Part shown: piece after piece, positions 11,079 to 20,388 of the stretch
Position numbering within the stretch: position 1 is the stretch's first letter
Layout: each line of letters opens with the position of its first letter
NCBI GenBank assembly: GCA_004335835.1
Contig: RWJK01000942.1
Location: forward strand, 53,616 to 93,289
Direction of reading: 5' to 3'
Origin: Scenedesmus sp. ARA3
Lineage: Eukaryota; Chlorophyta; Chlorophyceae; Sphaeropleales; Scenedesmaceae
Length of the DNA: 39,674 nucleotides
Notes under the pieces: generated by a model
What the model was told of the DNA's origin: nothing
Databases searched by the model: none
The model's input: only the letters and a program-made list of their open reading frames with translations
Made by a program: the position numbers and the translations under genes

Positions 11079-14000
11079 ATGCAGACAGTGTCCGTCAGGA
11101 GCACCAGCAGGTGCATGCTTTCGGGCAAGGCTAGGAAGACAGGCTTAACTTTGAGCAACCTGAAACCATGTTTGCATGGATGTCTGGCGCGGACGCGGCA
11201 TGTTGGTGTCCGACACCTGCAGCACCCCCTGGTGGCCACTGCGGGCTGCAGAGCTACAACAAAAGTTAACTTCAAAGATACAGATGCCGTGGATGAGGTG
11301 AGTGGGCGAGATCGCGCTGTAAAAAGCAAGATCTGCTTTCGGTGACACTACCGGTAGCACTTGCATGTGCTGTCTCCCGAGACAGTCCAGCTGCGGAAGC
11401 CGGTAAGGACGCGCATGAGCACTTCTTTAGCTCTGCGTGACCCTGCTACCGTGCTGTGTGTCGCAGTTCCTGCAGAGCATCCCGGAAGCAGACCAGGCAG
11501 TGCTGCACAGGGCAGCAGCAGCTTGGCAGCGGCTGTGCACGCAGGGGCCCCCGGCCCCGCCCCACGTGGCTACCAGCCGCCCAGGACCAGCACCCAAGGT
11601 TGGTTGCTGCACTGCCAGCACTGCTGCAGCATCATGCACTGGCAGCCAGGCCCTCCAAATGTACTGCACTCAGCAGACAGACTGCGGGGTTGCATGCATT
11701 GCCCACTCCATGCCATGGTGCAGCAGCTTGCCCCGATGCTCACCTGCACTACTCACTGCCTGTACTGCTGCTGCTGCTGTGCTGGCTGCTGCTGGTGCGC
11801 CTCTGTCGTGCCGCGCTGCCTCCCGCAGGGTGCTGCCAGTGATGCATATGACGTGGTGGTGCTGGGCGGCACGCTGGGCATACTGCTGGCCACAGCACTG
11901 CTGGCACAGCAGCAGCAGCAGCCTGGCGCTGCGCCGCTGCGTGTGGCTGTGGTGGAGCGCGGCAAGCTGCAGGGGCGGCAGCAGGAGTGGAACGCCTCAC
12001 ACAGCGACCTGCAGGTGCGGCTGCAGCGCGGCTGTCCATCACTGGCTGCAGATGGTGTGGAATAGCAGTTGGCAGTGTCGCGCTTGTGTTGCTGTGCAGT
12101 TTGCTGCAGGGGCTGCAGGCGGTGTGCAGCAGCAGGCGGCAGTTTTCAGCACCTGGTTGGGTTGCTGCAGCTGTTTGGGGTTGAGCACATGGCAGCTGCA
12201 TGCAGGCGACTTCAAGTCGCTCGCAGTGCCTGGCTAGCAGCATGGACGTGGCGCTTTGTGGCTTATTCAGCAGAGTGGTTGCGGAGGTTCCTGTGTTGCG
12301 CAGAACATGCCGATGCTATGGCAGTGCATGTGGCGAACTCACACACATCGTTGCTGCTGCCGCTGCTGCCAGGTGCTTGTGGAGCTGGGCCTCCTGCAGC
12401 CGCATGAGGTGGAGGAGGCAGTGGCCACGCGATTCAGCAGCGTGCGCGTAGGTGTGGCGGGGCGTGCTGAGCTCAGCTTGCAGGGCGTGATGGACTGCGG
12501 TGTGTGCCCCGCCACGCTGCTGGCACTGCTGGCCAGGTGGGGCGGTGGAGCATGCGGCGCTGTGCAGGCAGGCAGGCTCTACGGGCAGCCACCGCAGTTG
12601 TGTTTACTACTGCTGCAGTGTTCGGGCTGCAGCCAGCACTGACACCTGCAGCAGGACAGCTCTGTGCCAGCAGGCCCGGCAGTGTTGCTTCACACTGGCA
12701 TTACAGGTGCATGCTCGAGCAGCAGCAGCAGCTTCTCTTGTGTGTTGATCCAGGTTCATTGCACTTGCAGCGTATCCCTGCCTGCCACTGCATATCCCCG
12801 CCCCTGCTGCCCCCTTGCTGCCTGCTGCCAGGCGCTTCACTGCCCTGGGTGGCGTGCTGCTGGAGGACACCGCCTTCAGCCAGCTGGATGTGTACGACGA
12901 CACAGCACTGCTCATCCTCGCCCCGGCAGCAGCACAGCAGCAGCACGCAGCAGCAGCTGCACCAAATAACAGCAGTGAGGCTGGCGGTGCAGGTGGCAGG
13001 GGTGCTGCGTTCGAGCTGCCTACTGATGCAGAACGCACCCCAGCAGGCAGCAGCGGCAGCGCTGGCAGCAGCAGCAGCAGCAGCAGCGCTGTGGTGGTGT
13101 CAGCGCGGCTGGTGCTTGATGCACTGGGTGGGCTGAGCCCGCTGTCAGCACAGGCAAGAGCTGGCAGCAGGCCTGAGGCTGCCATGCTGCTGGTGGGCAG
13201 CTGCGTGGAGGGGCCGGGGCAGCAGGCTGCCAGCAGCAGCAGCGCGGATGTGCTGTGGGGCTGGACGCCACTAGACAGGTGAGAGAAGCGATGCAGGCAG
13301 CGTGCAGCAGCCCTTGCTGGGCGCCTTGCAGGAGCGTGCATGCGCCTTCAATTTGAGTTGCGAGTCGTCATCGCAGCACAGGCCCCCGCAGGTTGCAGGT
13401 TGCTGTGTTGGCTCGCCTAGGAATGCTTTGATCAACAGCAGATCATATTGTTGCTGAAGTGTCGTGTGGGTTGCTACCTGCTGCCCCCAACTCCCCCCAC
13501 ACACACACACCACCCTGCAGGGCTGCCTGCCAGCAGTACTGGTGGGAGCGCTTCCCTGCGCAGGGCGGCGCAGCCACCAGCAGCTACATGTTCGCCTTCA
13601 CAGACCCCGACCCAGCCAACGCAGGCCTGCTGCAGCACATGGCCCGGCAGTACGCCGCTCAACTCCCGACCTACCTCGGTGAGTGCTGCTGCTGCCGGGG
13701 CTGCGGGTGTTGCTGTGTGGGCAGTGCTGCTTGCCAAGCTGGAAACTCACTGCTTGGCTTCGAGTGTTTGAGTCAAATAGAAGGTCTGGTTTGCGTGAAG
13801 GGAGCCCTGTGTTGATGCGAAACAGAAACAATGCCAGGGATTGCCCTTGAAGCATGTCAGACAGGACGTTCTGCTGCCATGCAGCCATTGGCAGCGCCTG
13901 CTGACCTGTGCTTCTGCCGCCGCCGCCGCCGCCGCTGCTCCTCCTCCTGCTGCTGCTGCTGCAGGCGTGCCGCCTGGGTCGCTGGCTGTGCAGCGTGGCG

Positions 14001-14342
14001 TGTTTGGCGTGGTGCCCTGCTACAGCAGCAGGACCCCGCCCCTGGTTGACAGGCTGCTGCCGGTGGCGGACGCAGCAGGCAACAGGTGTGTAGTGTCATC
14101 AGCCGGCCAAAGCATCATGTTACCCATCAAGCCATAGCATCAACGCCATCGGCCCCGCGCCCCAATGGAGCGGCAACAACACCAGGCGGGCAAAGGCATC
14201 ATCGTGCGATAGCTGCAGCCTCACCACACAGTCAGCTGCTGGGCAGCTAGCGCATGTGGCTCTGAGTGAGGCACGTTGCAGGTCGTGTGCTGCAACTGTG
14301 TGCTTGACGACTGGACACTCCGGCTGTTTCATTATTCTGTTT

Positions 14343-14400
<58 letters not shown>

Positions 14401-17400
14401 TGCTGCTGCTTTTGCTGCTGCTGCTGCATCCCCCACCCCGCAGGTCAGCGCTGAGCCTGGCGGGCTTCTGCGCGCTGCTGCGCCACCTGCCACGCCTCAC
14501 GGGGGGCATACGCGAGGCGCTGGCGGCCGGCGCGCTCAGCAAGCAGGTGCGGGGGCCGGCAGCAGCACCAAGCAGCTGATGTGGTTGTGGCTGCCAAGGC
14601 AGCTGATGGGCTGCAGCTCACCCCTGTGGGGTTGTGTTGTGCTGTTGTTGTGCCATGGATACGGCTGCGTGTGGCTGCAGGATGCCAGCCTGCAGCTGCA
14701 AGTGCTTCCTCACCTGCACTTTCCTAACCAGTGGTCGACTTTGCAGGACAGGCACACTCACATACATACCCGCACATCTGCTCGCTCCTGCGGCTCACCC
14801 CAGTAGTTGCTCCTGCCCCGTGCCTCTGTTCCCCGCTCTTGCAGGAGCTGGGCCTGCTGCAGCCGTGGTGCCCCGGCGTGGCCGCCAGCACAGCCATGCA
14901 GCGCACCATGGCCGTGTACAGCTGCCAGGCGCCAACCATACGCGGCAGCAGCAGCAGCAGCAGTGCGCAGCCCGGCCGCAGCAGCAGCAACAGCAGTGCA
15001 GCTGTGAGTGGCAGTGAGGTGCTTGACATGATGGGGGCCAGCTTCAGTGCAATGTGGGGCGCTGTGGGGGCTGCCGGCATGGCGCCGTTTGTGGCTGACC
15101 GGCTGCAGTGGGGGCCGCTGGCTGCTGGCATGGCAGCACAGGCCAGGGCTGACTTGCCTCAGGTGGGCGGGCGGGAGAGGGGGGGTGGCTGGATGTGTGC
15201 ATGGCCACGCTTGCAACACTGCTTGTGGCTGCGCAGTGTGCAGGCAGCTGCGTTGCCACGAAAGCTCCGTTGCTCTAGCACAGGCCAGATGTGTGCCTCT
15301 GCGTACTCGTGCATCACCGTGAAGTCAGCTCCTCACGATCACAAGGCATGTTGATCTTGCACTGCGTGTGTGCTGCCACCTGTGCCGGCCCGCAGCTGCT
15401 GTCCTACAGCCGCTTCCTGAATGACACCCGCAGCGCGCCCCGCCTGCTGGCCGGGCTGGCTGGCCTTGCCGCCTACAGCGCCCTGCACGCAGCCACACCC
15501 CTCACAGGTGGGCCGTGATGCTGCGGTGCTGCTTGTGGCGTGGGCAGGGCAGTCGGTGTATATGCGTCGACATGTGCCCTGCTGCCTACTGTATTGTTGT
15601 CTGCCATTTGCATATCATCACGCTGCACGCAGCCACGCCCCTCACAGGTGTGTTGGCTGTCTCTTGTGCATATACCAGTAGTCTGCTGCATGTGCATCTG
15701 GTGTGTGCATGTGGAATCGCCTGTGCCAGGGCGCTGCAGCGCCAGCAGGGTGGGCACGCATATGTTGCCTGCTGCAGCTGCCCACTGTTGCCCCTCACCT
15801 CACCCCACCCACCTCCCCCTGCAGGCCCGCTGCATGAGGCGCTGCTGTCGCGCCTGTCACCCCGCCTGCTGTACGCGTGGCACCGCTACGCTGACGCATG
15901 GCGCTACGGCAGCGGCGCAGACTGGGCGCCTGCCGTAGCAGCAGCAGCAGCAGCAGCAGCAGACACAGGTGCAGCGCCAAGCGGCGCTCGTGATGTGACC
16001 CATTCTGTAGACACGTATGAGGACTCCCTGCTGCCCCCTGGCGGCTATGAGGGTGCCGATGCAGATGATGCGCTGTGCCGCCCTGACAGCCCGCTGTGCA
16101 ATGATGCAATGCACTCAGTGGACAGCACAGAGGTCATCGACTGGGGGCTGGAGGCTGGGCAGGGCTGGGGGCAGCACAGCAGCGGCAGCAAAAGCGGCTC
16201 AGGTGTTGCTGCAGCATGCAGCAGCGGCTGCAGCAGCGGCAGCAGCAGGCCTGCCAGCAAGCAGGCGGCTGTGTGGGGCGGCAGCGTGCTGCCAGCTGTG
16301 CACTGCAGCAGCAGCAGCAGGAGCCAGATGCTCCGTGCCATGCCAGTTGCCATGGCTGCAAGCAACGGCAGCAGCAGCAGCAGTGGTGACAGCGGCAGCA
16401 GCAGTGGCGGCGACAAGAATGCCACGCTGCACCGGCAGCAGCGGCGGGCTCTGGAGCAGCTGCTGCTGTCCATTGTGGTGCACGAGGAGCATGGCAGGTG
16501 GGGCGCCTGTTTTCAAGCCTGACGGCACACTGCAAGCGCGGCTGCGTTCCTGATGCTGCTTTGACAGCTTCTATGTCCGCCTGGTGCAGCAGGCATCATA
16601 GTTCTCACTGCTTGCGTGTGGATCTTACAGCAACTGCACTTGGTAGAGTGGCCATCCTGCAACTGCTTTCACGACGTTCATGGTGCGGTCCATGCGCTGC
16701 CTCACTGCCGGTATGCTCTCCGTCACCGCTGTGTGCCGCCGCTGCTGCTGCTGCTGCCACCACCGCAGGCACCAGTCCACTGGCGAGTCGCGTGACGTCG
16801 TCAGCATTGCCGAGCCGGGGCCTGGCGGTGACGTGAGCCACTACGAGGGCGCGGACGCGGCGCGGCTGCTGTACCCGCAGCTGGACCCTGCACGGTGAGA
16901 GTATAAATGTACACTGGGCGGGAGATAGTTGTGGTGTGGTTAGGCATTTAGCAAGGGGTGTGCTGGACCCGCAGCTGGACCTTGGCGCGGTGAGGCGCTG
17001 ACAGGAACAGGCGTGCGGTCTGCTTGTATTGTCAGCTAAAACCATGGGTCAGGGACAACAAAGGGACCACGGGGAACGTGCATGGGGTCAAAGTGAGCAG
17101 GACTCCTGCTAAACATGCAGAATCCTGCGGAGCGAGACTGATCACAGGTCACAGCTGACGTGACGAGTTCACTGATGTTGGCGCCCTGTCCCTTACCGGC
17201 TGCGTCAGGTCGTATGACGAGTATGACGTCATCGACTGGAGCGATGTTGCCAATGACGGCTGGGGCAGCAGCAGCACCAGCGGCAGTGGCGGCAGCCGGC
17301 GGCAGTGCTGTAACACCCGGCCAGCTGGCAGCAGCAGCAGCAGCAGCAGAATGAACCCCGTCGCTTGGGGTGGCAGCATGTGCAGGGCTGGCTGGCTCCC

Positions 17401-18935
17401 TGGGACCACCAGCAGCAGGCAGCAGCAGCGCAGAGTTGCCGCTGCTGCTGCTGCAGGCGGGGCTGGCGGGAACAGGTGGGCACAGGGTGGCCTGCTCACC
17501 AGCTGCCGCTTGGGCCAGCTGAGTCGGTGTGGCAGGCCAGCATGATGCAGCTGCAGTGCTTGCTTCTGTACAGCTTCCTTACTGCGTCGGGGCTGGCTGC
17601 TTGTGGTGCGGCTGGCTGCTTGTGGTGCGGCCTGTGTGATTTGCTGCAATGCTGGTGACAGTTTCATCATCTGATACATTGATCCAGCTTGGTTACAATA
17701 TACACCCTTTGACTGCTCCCGTTTGTACTGTCACTGCTCTTGTGTGCAGCAATGCCGCACATTCCGTCGACACGTATGAGGACTCCCTGCTGCCCCCTGG
17801 CGGCTATGAGGGTGCTGACGCTGCAGATGACGCGCTGTGCCGGCCTGACAGCCCTCTGTGTGAGGACCCAGGGCACTCAGTGGACAGCACAGAGGTCATC
17901 AACTGGGAGCGGGAGGCTGGGCAGGGCAGCACCAGCAGCACCCGGGCGGCAGCAGCAGCTGCCAGCGCCAGCAACTGCTCTGCAGCCAAGGATGCAACCC
18001 ACTCTGTAGACACGTATGAGGACTCCCTGCTGCCCCCTGGCGGCTATGAGGGTGCCGATGCTGATGATGCGCTGTGCCGCCCTGACAGCCCACTGTGTGA
18101 GGACCCAGGGCATTCTGTGGACAGCACAGAGGTGCAGGACTGGAGCAGCCAGCCAAACCAGGGCTTTGGCAGCAGCAAAAGCAGCACCACAGCAGCAGCA
18201 GCAGGCTCGGGCAGCAGTGCTGGCATGCCAGCTGGCCATGCAGCACATTCTGTGGACACCTATGAAGACTCCCTGCTGCCCCCTGGCGGTTATGAGGGTG
18301 CTGACGCTGCAGATGACGCGCTGTGCCGGCCTGACAGCCCTCTTTGCGAGGACCCTGGGCACTCAGTGGACAGCACTGAAATTATCGACTGGTCTGCACA
18401 ACGAAGCAGCAGCAGTCGTGGCCCAGTAGTAGCAGCAGCAGCAGCCGACAGCAGTGCCAGCAATGCAGGCAGAGACGCAACCCACTCCGTGGACACGTAT
18501 GAGGACTCCCTGCTGCCCCCTGCCGGCTATGAGGGTGCCGATGCAGATGATGCGCTGTGCCGCCCTGACAGCCCGCTGTGCAATGATGCAATGCACTCAG
18601 TGGACAGCACAGAGGTCATCAACTGGGCTGACGAGCCAAGCAGCAGCCGGGGCCAGCAGCACGAAGCTGCCACATCAGCAGCAGCCGCTGGCAGTGCATC
18701 ATCATCTTCAACTGCTGCTGCAGCAGAGCCAGGCACTGCTTCAGCTACCTCCAGCCTGCCTGCTGACCCCAGCTACCGCAAGAAGCATGATGGCGGGCAG
18801 CAGCAGCAGCAGCAGGTGGCGGCGTCGCGGCCGTGGATGAACATTGTGGGGGGCCGCTGGGTGCCGCCCAGCCGTGAGGAGAGTGAGGCCATGATGCGCG
18901 GCAGCGTGGAGGTGGGGCCGGATGAGGGCGTGTGA
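11079..18935 (+). CDS. Lycopene-cyclase-like plastid flavoprotein with repeat-bearing C-terminal extension, 1418 aa
   Basis: Exons: 11079-11297, 11358-11402, 11467-11598, 11829-12014, 12373-12536, 12832-13278, 13521-13678, 13965-14085, 14444-14546, 14845-15162, 15396-15507, 15825-16497, 16769-16894, 17209-17475, 17750-18935; all 14 junctions agree in phase. Residues 1-73 are Arg/Ser/Thr-rich with few acidics, like a plastid transit peptide. From about 138 a Rossmann FAD motif (YDVVVLGGTLGILLATAL) is followed by VVERG, QEWN, LVLDA.G, LVGSC, YMF.F.DP and AGFC.LLRHLPRLTGGIREAL, matching the plant 'lycopene beta/epsilon cyclase protein' family (At2g32640 type), a putative FAD oxidoreductase of unproven activity. 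That homology ends near WRYGSGADW, about residue 703. The rest is an extension with five or six HSVDTYEDSLLPP modules in S/A/Q-rich linkers, ending SRPWMNIVGGRWVPPSREE and then EVGPDEGV. Confidence 0.85.
13947..13963 (+). repeat. CTG run before the exon 8 acceptor
   Basis: TCCTGCTGCTGCTGCTGCAG leads directly into the cyclase-like exon beginning at 13965. A CCG run precedes it at about 13918-13936. Confidence 0.75.
14344..14428 (+). repeat. Long CTG microsatellite before the exon 9 acceptor
   Basis: About 18 uninterrupted CTG units (14344-14397), then shorter CTG runs separated by TTTT, end 15 bp before the acceptor CCCCGCAG of the exon starting at 14444. It is the longest triplet run on this strand and a likely length polymorphism. 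Confidence 0.9.
15481..15650 (+). repeat. Exon-end plus donor duplicated in cyclase intron 11
   Basis: 15481-15510 (last 27 bases of exon 11 plus donor GTG) and 15621-15650 match at 28 of 30 positions (CTGCACGCAGCCAC.CCCCT). The copy lies 140 bp downstream in the intron and keeps a CAG/GTG junction. Use of the copy as donor would retain 140 bases and shift the frame. Confidence 0.85.
16001..16144 (+). repeat. Module copy 1 (48 residues) in exon 12
   Basis: Encodes HSVDTYEDSLLPPGGYEGAD, then ADDALCRPDSPLC, NDAM, and HSVDSTEVIDW. It is in the same uninterrupted exon as the end of the cyclase-like domain, which ties the repeats to that gene. It is followed by a long Ser/Ala/Gly/Gln spacer. Confidence 0.95.
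16769..17281 (+). repeat. Degenerate module copy split by intron 13
   Basis: Exon 13 carries DVSHYEGADAARLLYPQLDP, resembling the GYEGADA.DALCRPDSPL part of the module. Exon 14 begins SYDEYDVIDWSDV, resembling HSVDSTEVIDW. Between them is intron 13 (16895-17208). The match is weak and rests on shared residue order, so this is an inferred ancestral copy. Confidence 0.5.
16865..16995 (+). repeat. Exon-end plus donor duplicated in cyclase intron 13
   Basis: The last 30 bases of exon 13 and its donor (16865-16899) recur at 16961-16995: shared core ACCCGCAGCTGGACC, then CGGTGAG. The echo would read VLDPQLDLGA against the real LLYPQLDPAR. The offset is 96 bp. Confidence 0.8.
17760..18626 (+). repeat. 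Four tandem modules in exon 15 (period about 80 residues)
   Basis: Copies at 17760-17906 (49 aa), 18000-18143 (48 aa), 18246-18392 (49 aa) and 18483-18626 (48 aa). Each opens with HSVDTYEDSLLPP, contains GYEGADA and DDALCRPDSPLC, and closes with HSVDSTE followed by a two-residue variable step and W (VINW, VQDW, IIDW, VINW). The linkers are 31-34 residues of Ser, Ala, Gln, Gly and Asn. Copies are nearly identical in DNA as well as protein, so the expansion is recent or homogenised. Confidence 0.95.
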
Positions 18936-19130
18936 GGGGCTGGGGCGTTGTGTGCAGCAGACACACGGCCCATCAGTGGCAAGGTTGGTGGGGCACCCTT
19001 GGGCGTGTGAGGGTGGCGGGGTGGCTGCTACAGGGTGGAGTGGCTGCGGCGGCCACCCGGCCCAATGGCAAGGTTGGTGGGGCGCTGTTGTGCAGCGTGG
19101 AGGTGGGGCCGAATGAGGGCGTGTGAGGGT
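18900..19130 (+). repeat. Duplicated gene end, including the stop codon
   Basis: The last coding bases and TGA (18901-18938) recur at 19092-19129 with only one or two differences, encoding VEVGPNEGV-stop instead of VEVGPDEGV-stop. A second shared block, AAGGTTGGTGGGGC, occurs at 18981 and 19070, and GGGCGTGTGAGGG occurs three times (near 18926, 19001 and 19118). The copies after 18935 are in the 3' UTR. Confidence 0.85.
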
Positions 19131-20388
19131 GGGGGTTGGCCGCTGCTGGCTGCCAACACCGTCACCAGCAGCATGTACCATGCTGCGTGTCTTCTTTTCA
19201 ACCACGGCATCTTTTCAACCAGAGCATGACGGCACCAGCTCATTTGCTGCAGGTTGAACATCTGTGGGACTAGCTGGGGGGTGTGGCTGGGTATGGTGGT
19301 GGGGGCACAGTGTGGTGGGCTTGGCTGTCAGTGACAGCCTGTCACGGCCACACCAAGCATGCTGACACTCAGCCACTGGCTGGCAGCAGCGTATGAGTAC
19401 ATCAGTTCACACTTGTTGCTAGATGTCACACACCATCCATCATCTGTTTGTTATAGACGCCAGCTGCCAGGCAGGTGGCGGCCCAGCTGCCAACCTGTGA
19501 CTCAACGTTGCGTTCTTACTCCTTGTGACTCCTGCTTTCTTACTACCAAGCGTGGTACTTCTGCATGGATCTTCCTCAGTGGCTACCGTTGGTGGCTGTG
19601 CTGTTCACTCCAGATTATCAAGTCTGTGTTAGGGGGTCTGTGTTCAGTGGCATTTTGTGTCTTGTTGGGGCAGTGGCAAGGCGGGTGGAGCACCCTTGTG
19701 TCCTGGAAGCGATCTCTTGATCGATCTCAGATATCACAGGCTGTGCGTTGGGCTTGTGCATGCAGGGGAAGTCAGGCTGGCAACCGTTGTGTGATGACTA
19801 GCAAGTGCTTGCTGGCCATTCGTCATTTTACATGCAGCATTCCTGGAACATTTGCAATGAAGATGTGCTGTGTACTGGACACGCGTGCTGCCTGCGCATC
19901 ACGTGCTTGCTGAGGGCACGGCAGCCTCTGCTAGATGCGGTGTCAGGCTTACCAATAAGACAAACCCACGTTGGTTGCTTAGGACACTCTTGTACCGGTA
20001 ACTGGCAAAGGACAGGTTGATGCCCTGCACTGCCCATGGTGTGCAGGGATGGTGAATAGTCAGAGCTGAACCTCGTTCAAATTTGTACTTCATGTTACTG
20101 CTTGTGGCCAGCTAAAACTTCTTTATACAACATTATCCGATATATGTTCAGCATAAGAGCAGTCCGCGCTCCCCGTCGATCCAGCTGGCCATTGCAGCGC
20201 GCCAACATTGAAAGAAGTGCAACAAATTCAACCTCGCTCCCGCCTTCCTTGGGCACGATCCACAAAGCGGCCTGTATCTGAACGTAATAACGTCTCAACA
20301 TCGCAGCTGGTGCAGTAACAGGCCGGAAGCAGCAACAGAACCACCAGCAGCAGCAGCAGCAGCAGCAGTAGCAGCCTCGCCCGCCAAC
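18936..20388 (+). other. Intergenic region between the cyclase-like gene and NTMT1
   Basis: This starts with the duplicated gene end, then unremarkable sequence of lower GC from about 19340 with no exon-like frame. No TGTAA was found downstream of 18935, so the cyclase-like gene may use a variant signal. The NTMT1 promoter and 5' UTR must lie at the right end. Confidence 0.5.
20345..20370 (+). repeat. CAG run in the NTMT1 5' UTR
   Basis: About eight CAG units lie 20-45 bases upstream of the NTMT1 ATG at 20389. It is probably transcribed but not translated, since a TAG follows in the CAG frame. Confidence 0.7.

Noticed and set aside
14247..14429. Poly-Gln/poly-Ala/poly-Leu open frames across the CTG microsatellite
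   Set aside because: They are translations of a triplet repeat in an intron; all three frames per strand stay open by composition alone.
17760..18626. Modules as EPYC1-type Rubisco-binding motifs
   Set aside because: The Trp is followed by G, E, S or A instead of the Arg/Lys needed by that motif; only the general layout is alike.
15872..18736. Antisense frames over the modules (MSTEWVASL..., repeated)
   Set aside because: They are mirror frames of a repeated sense coding region; repetition of the sense strand repeats the antisense frame as well.
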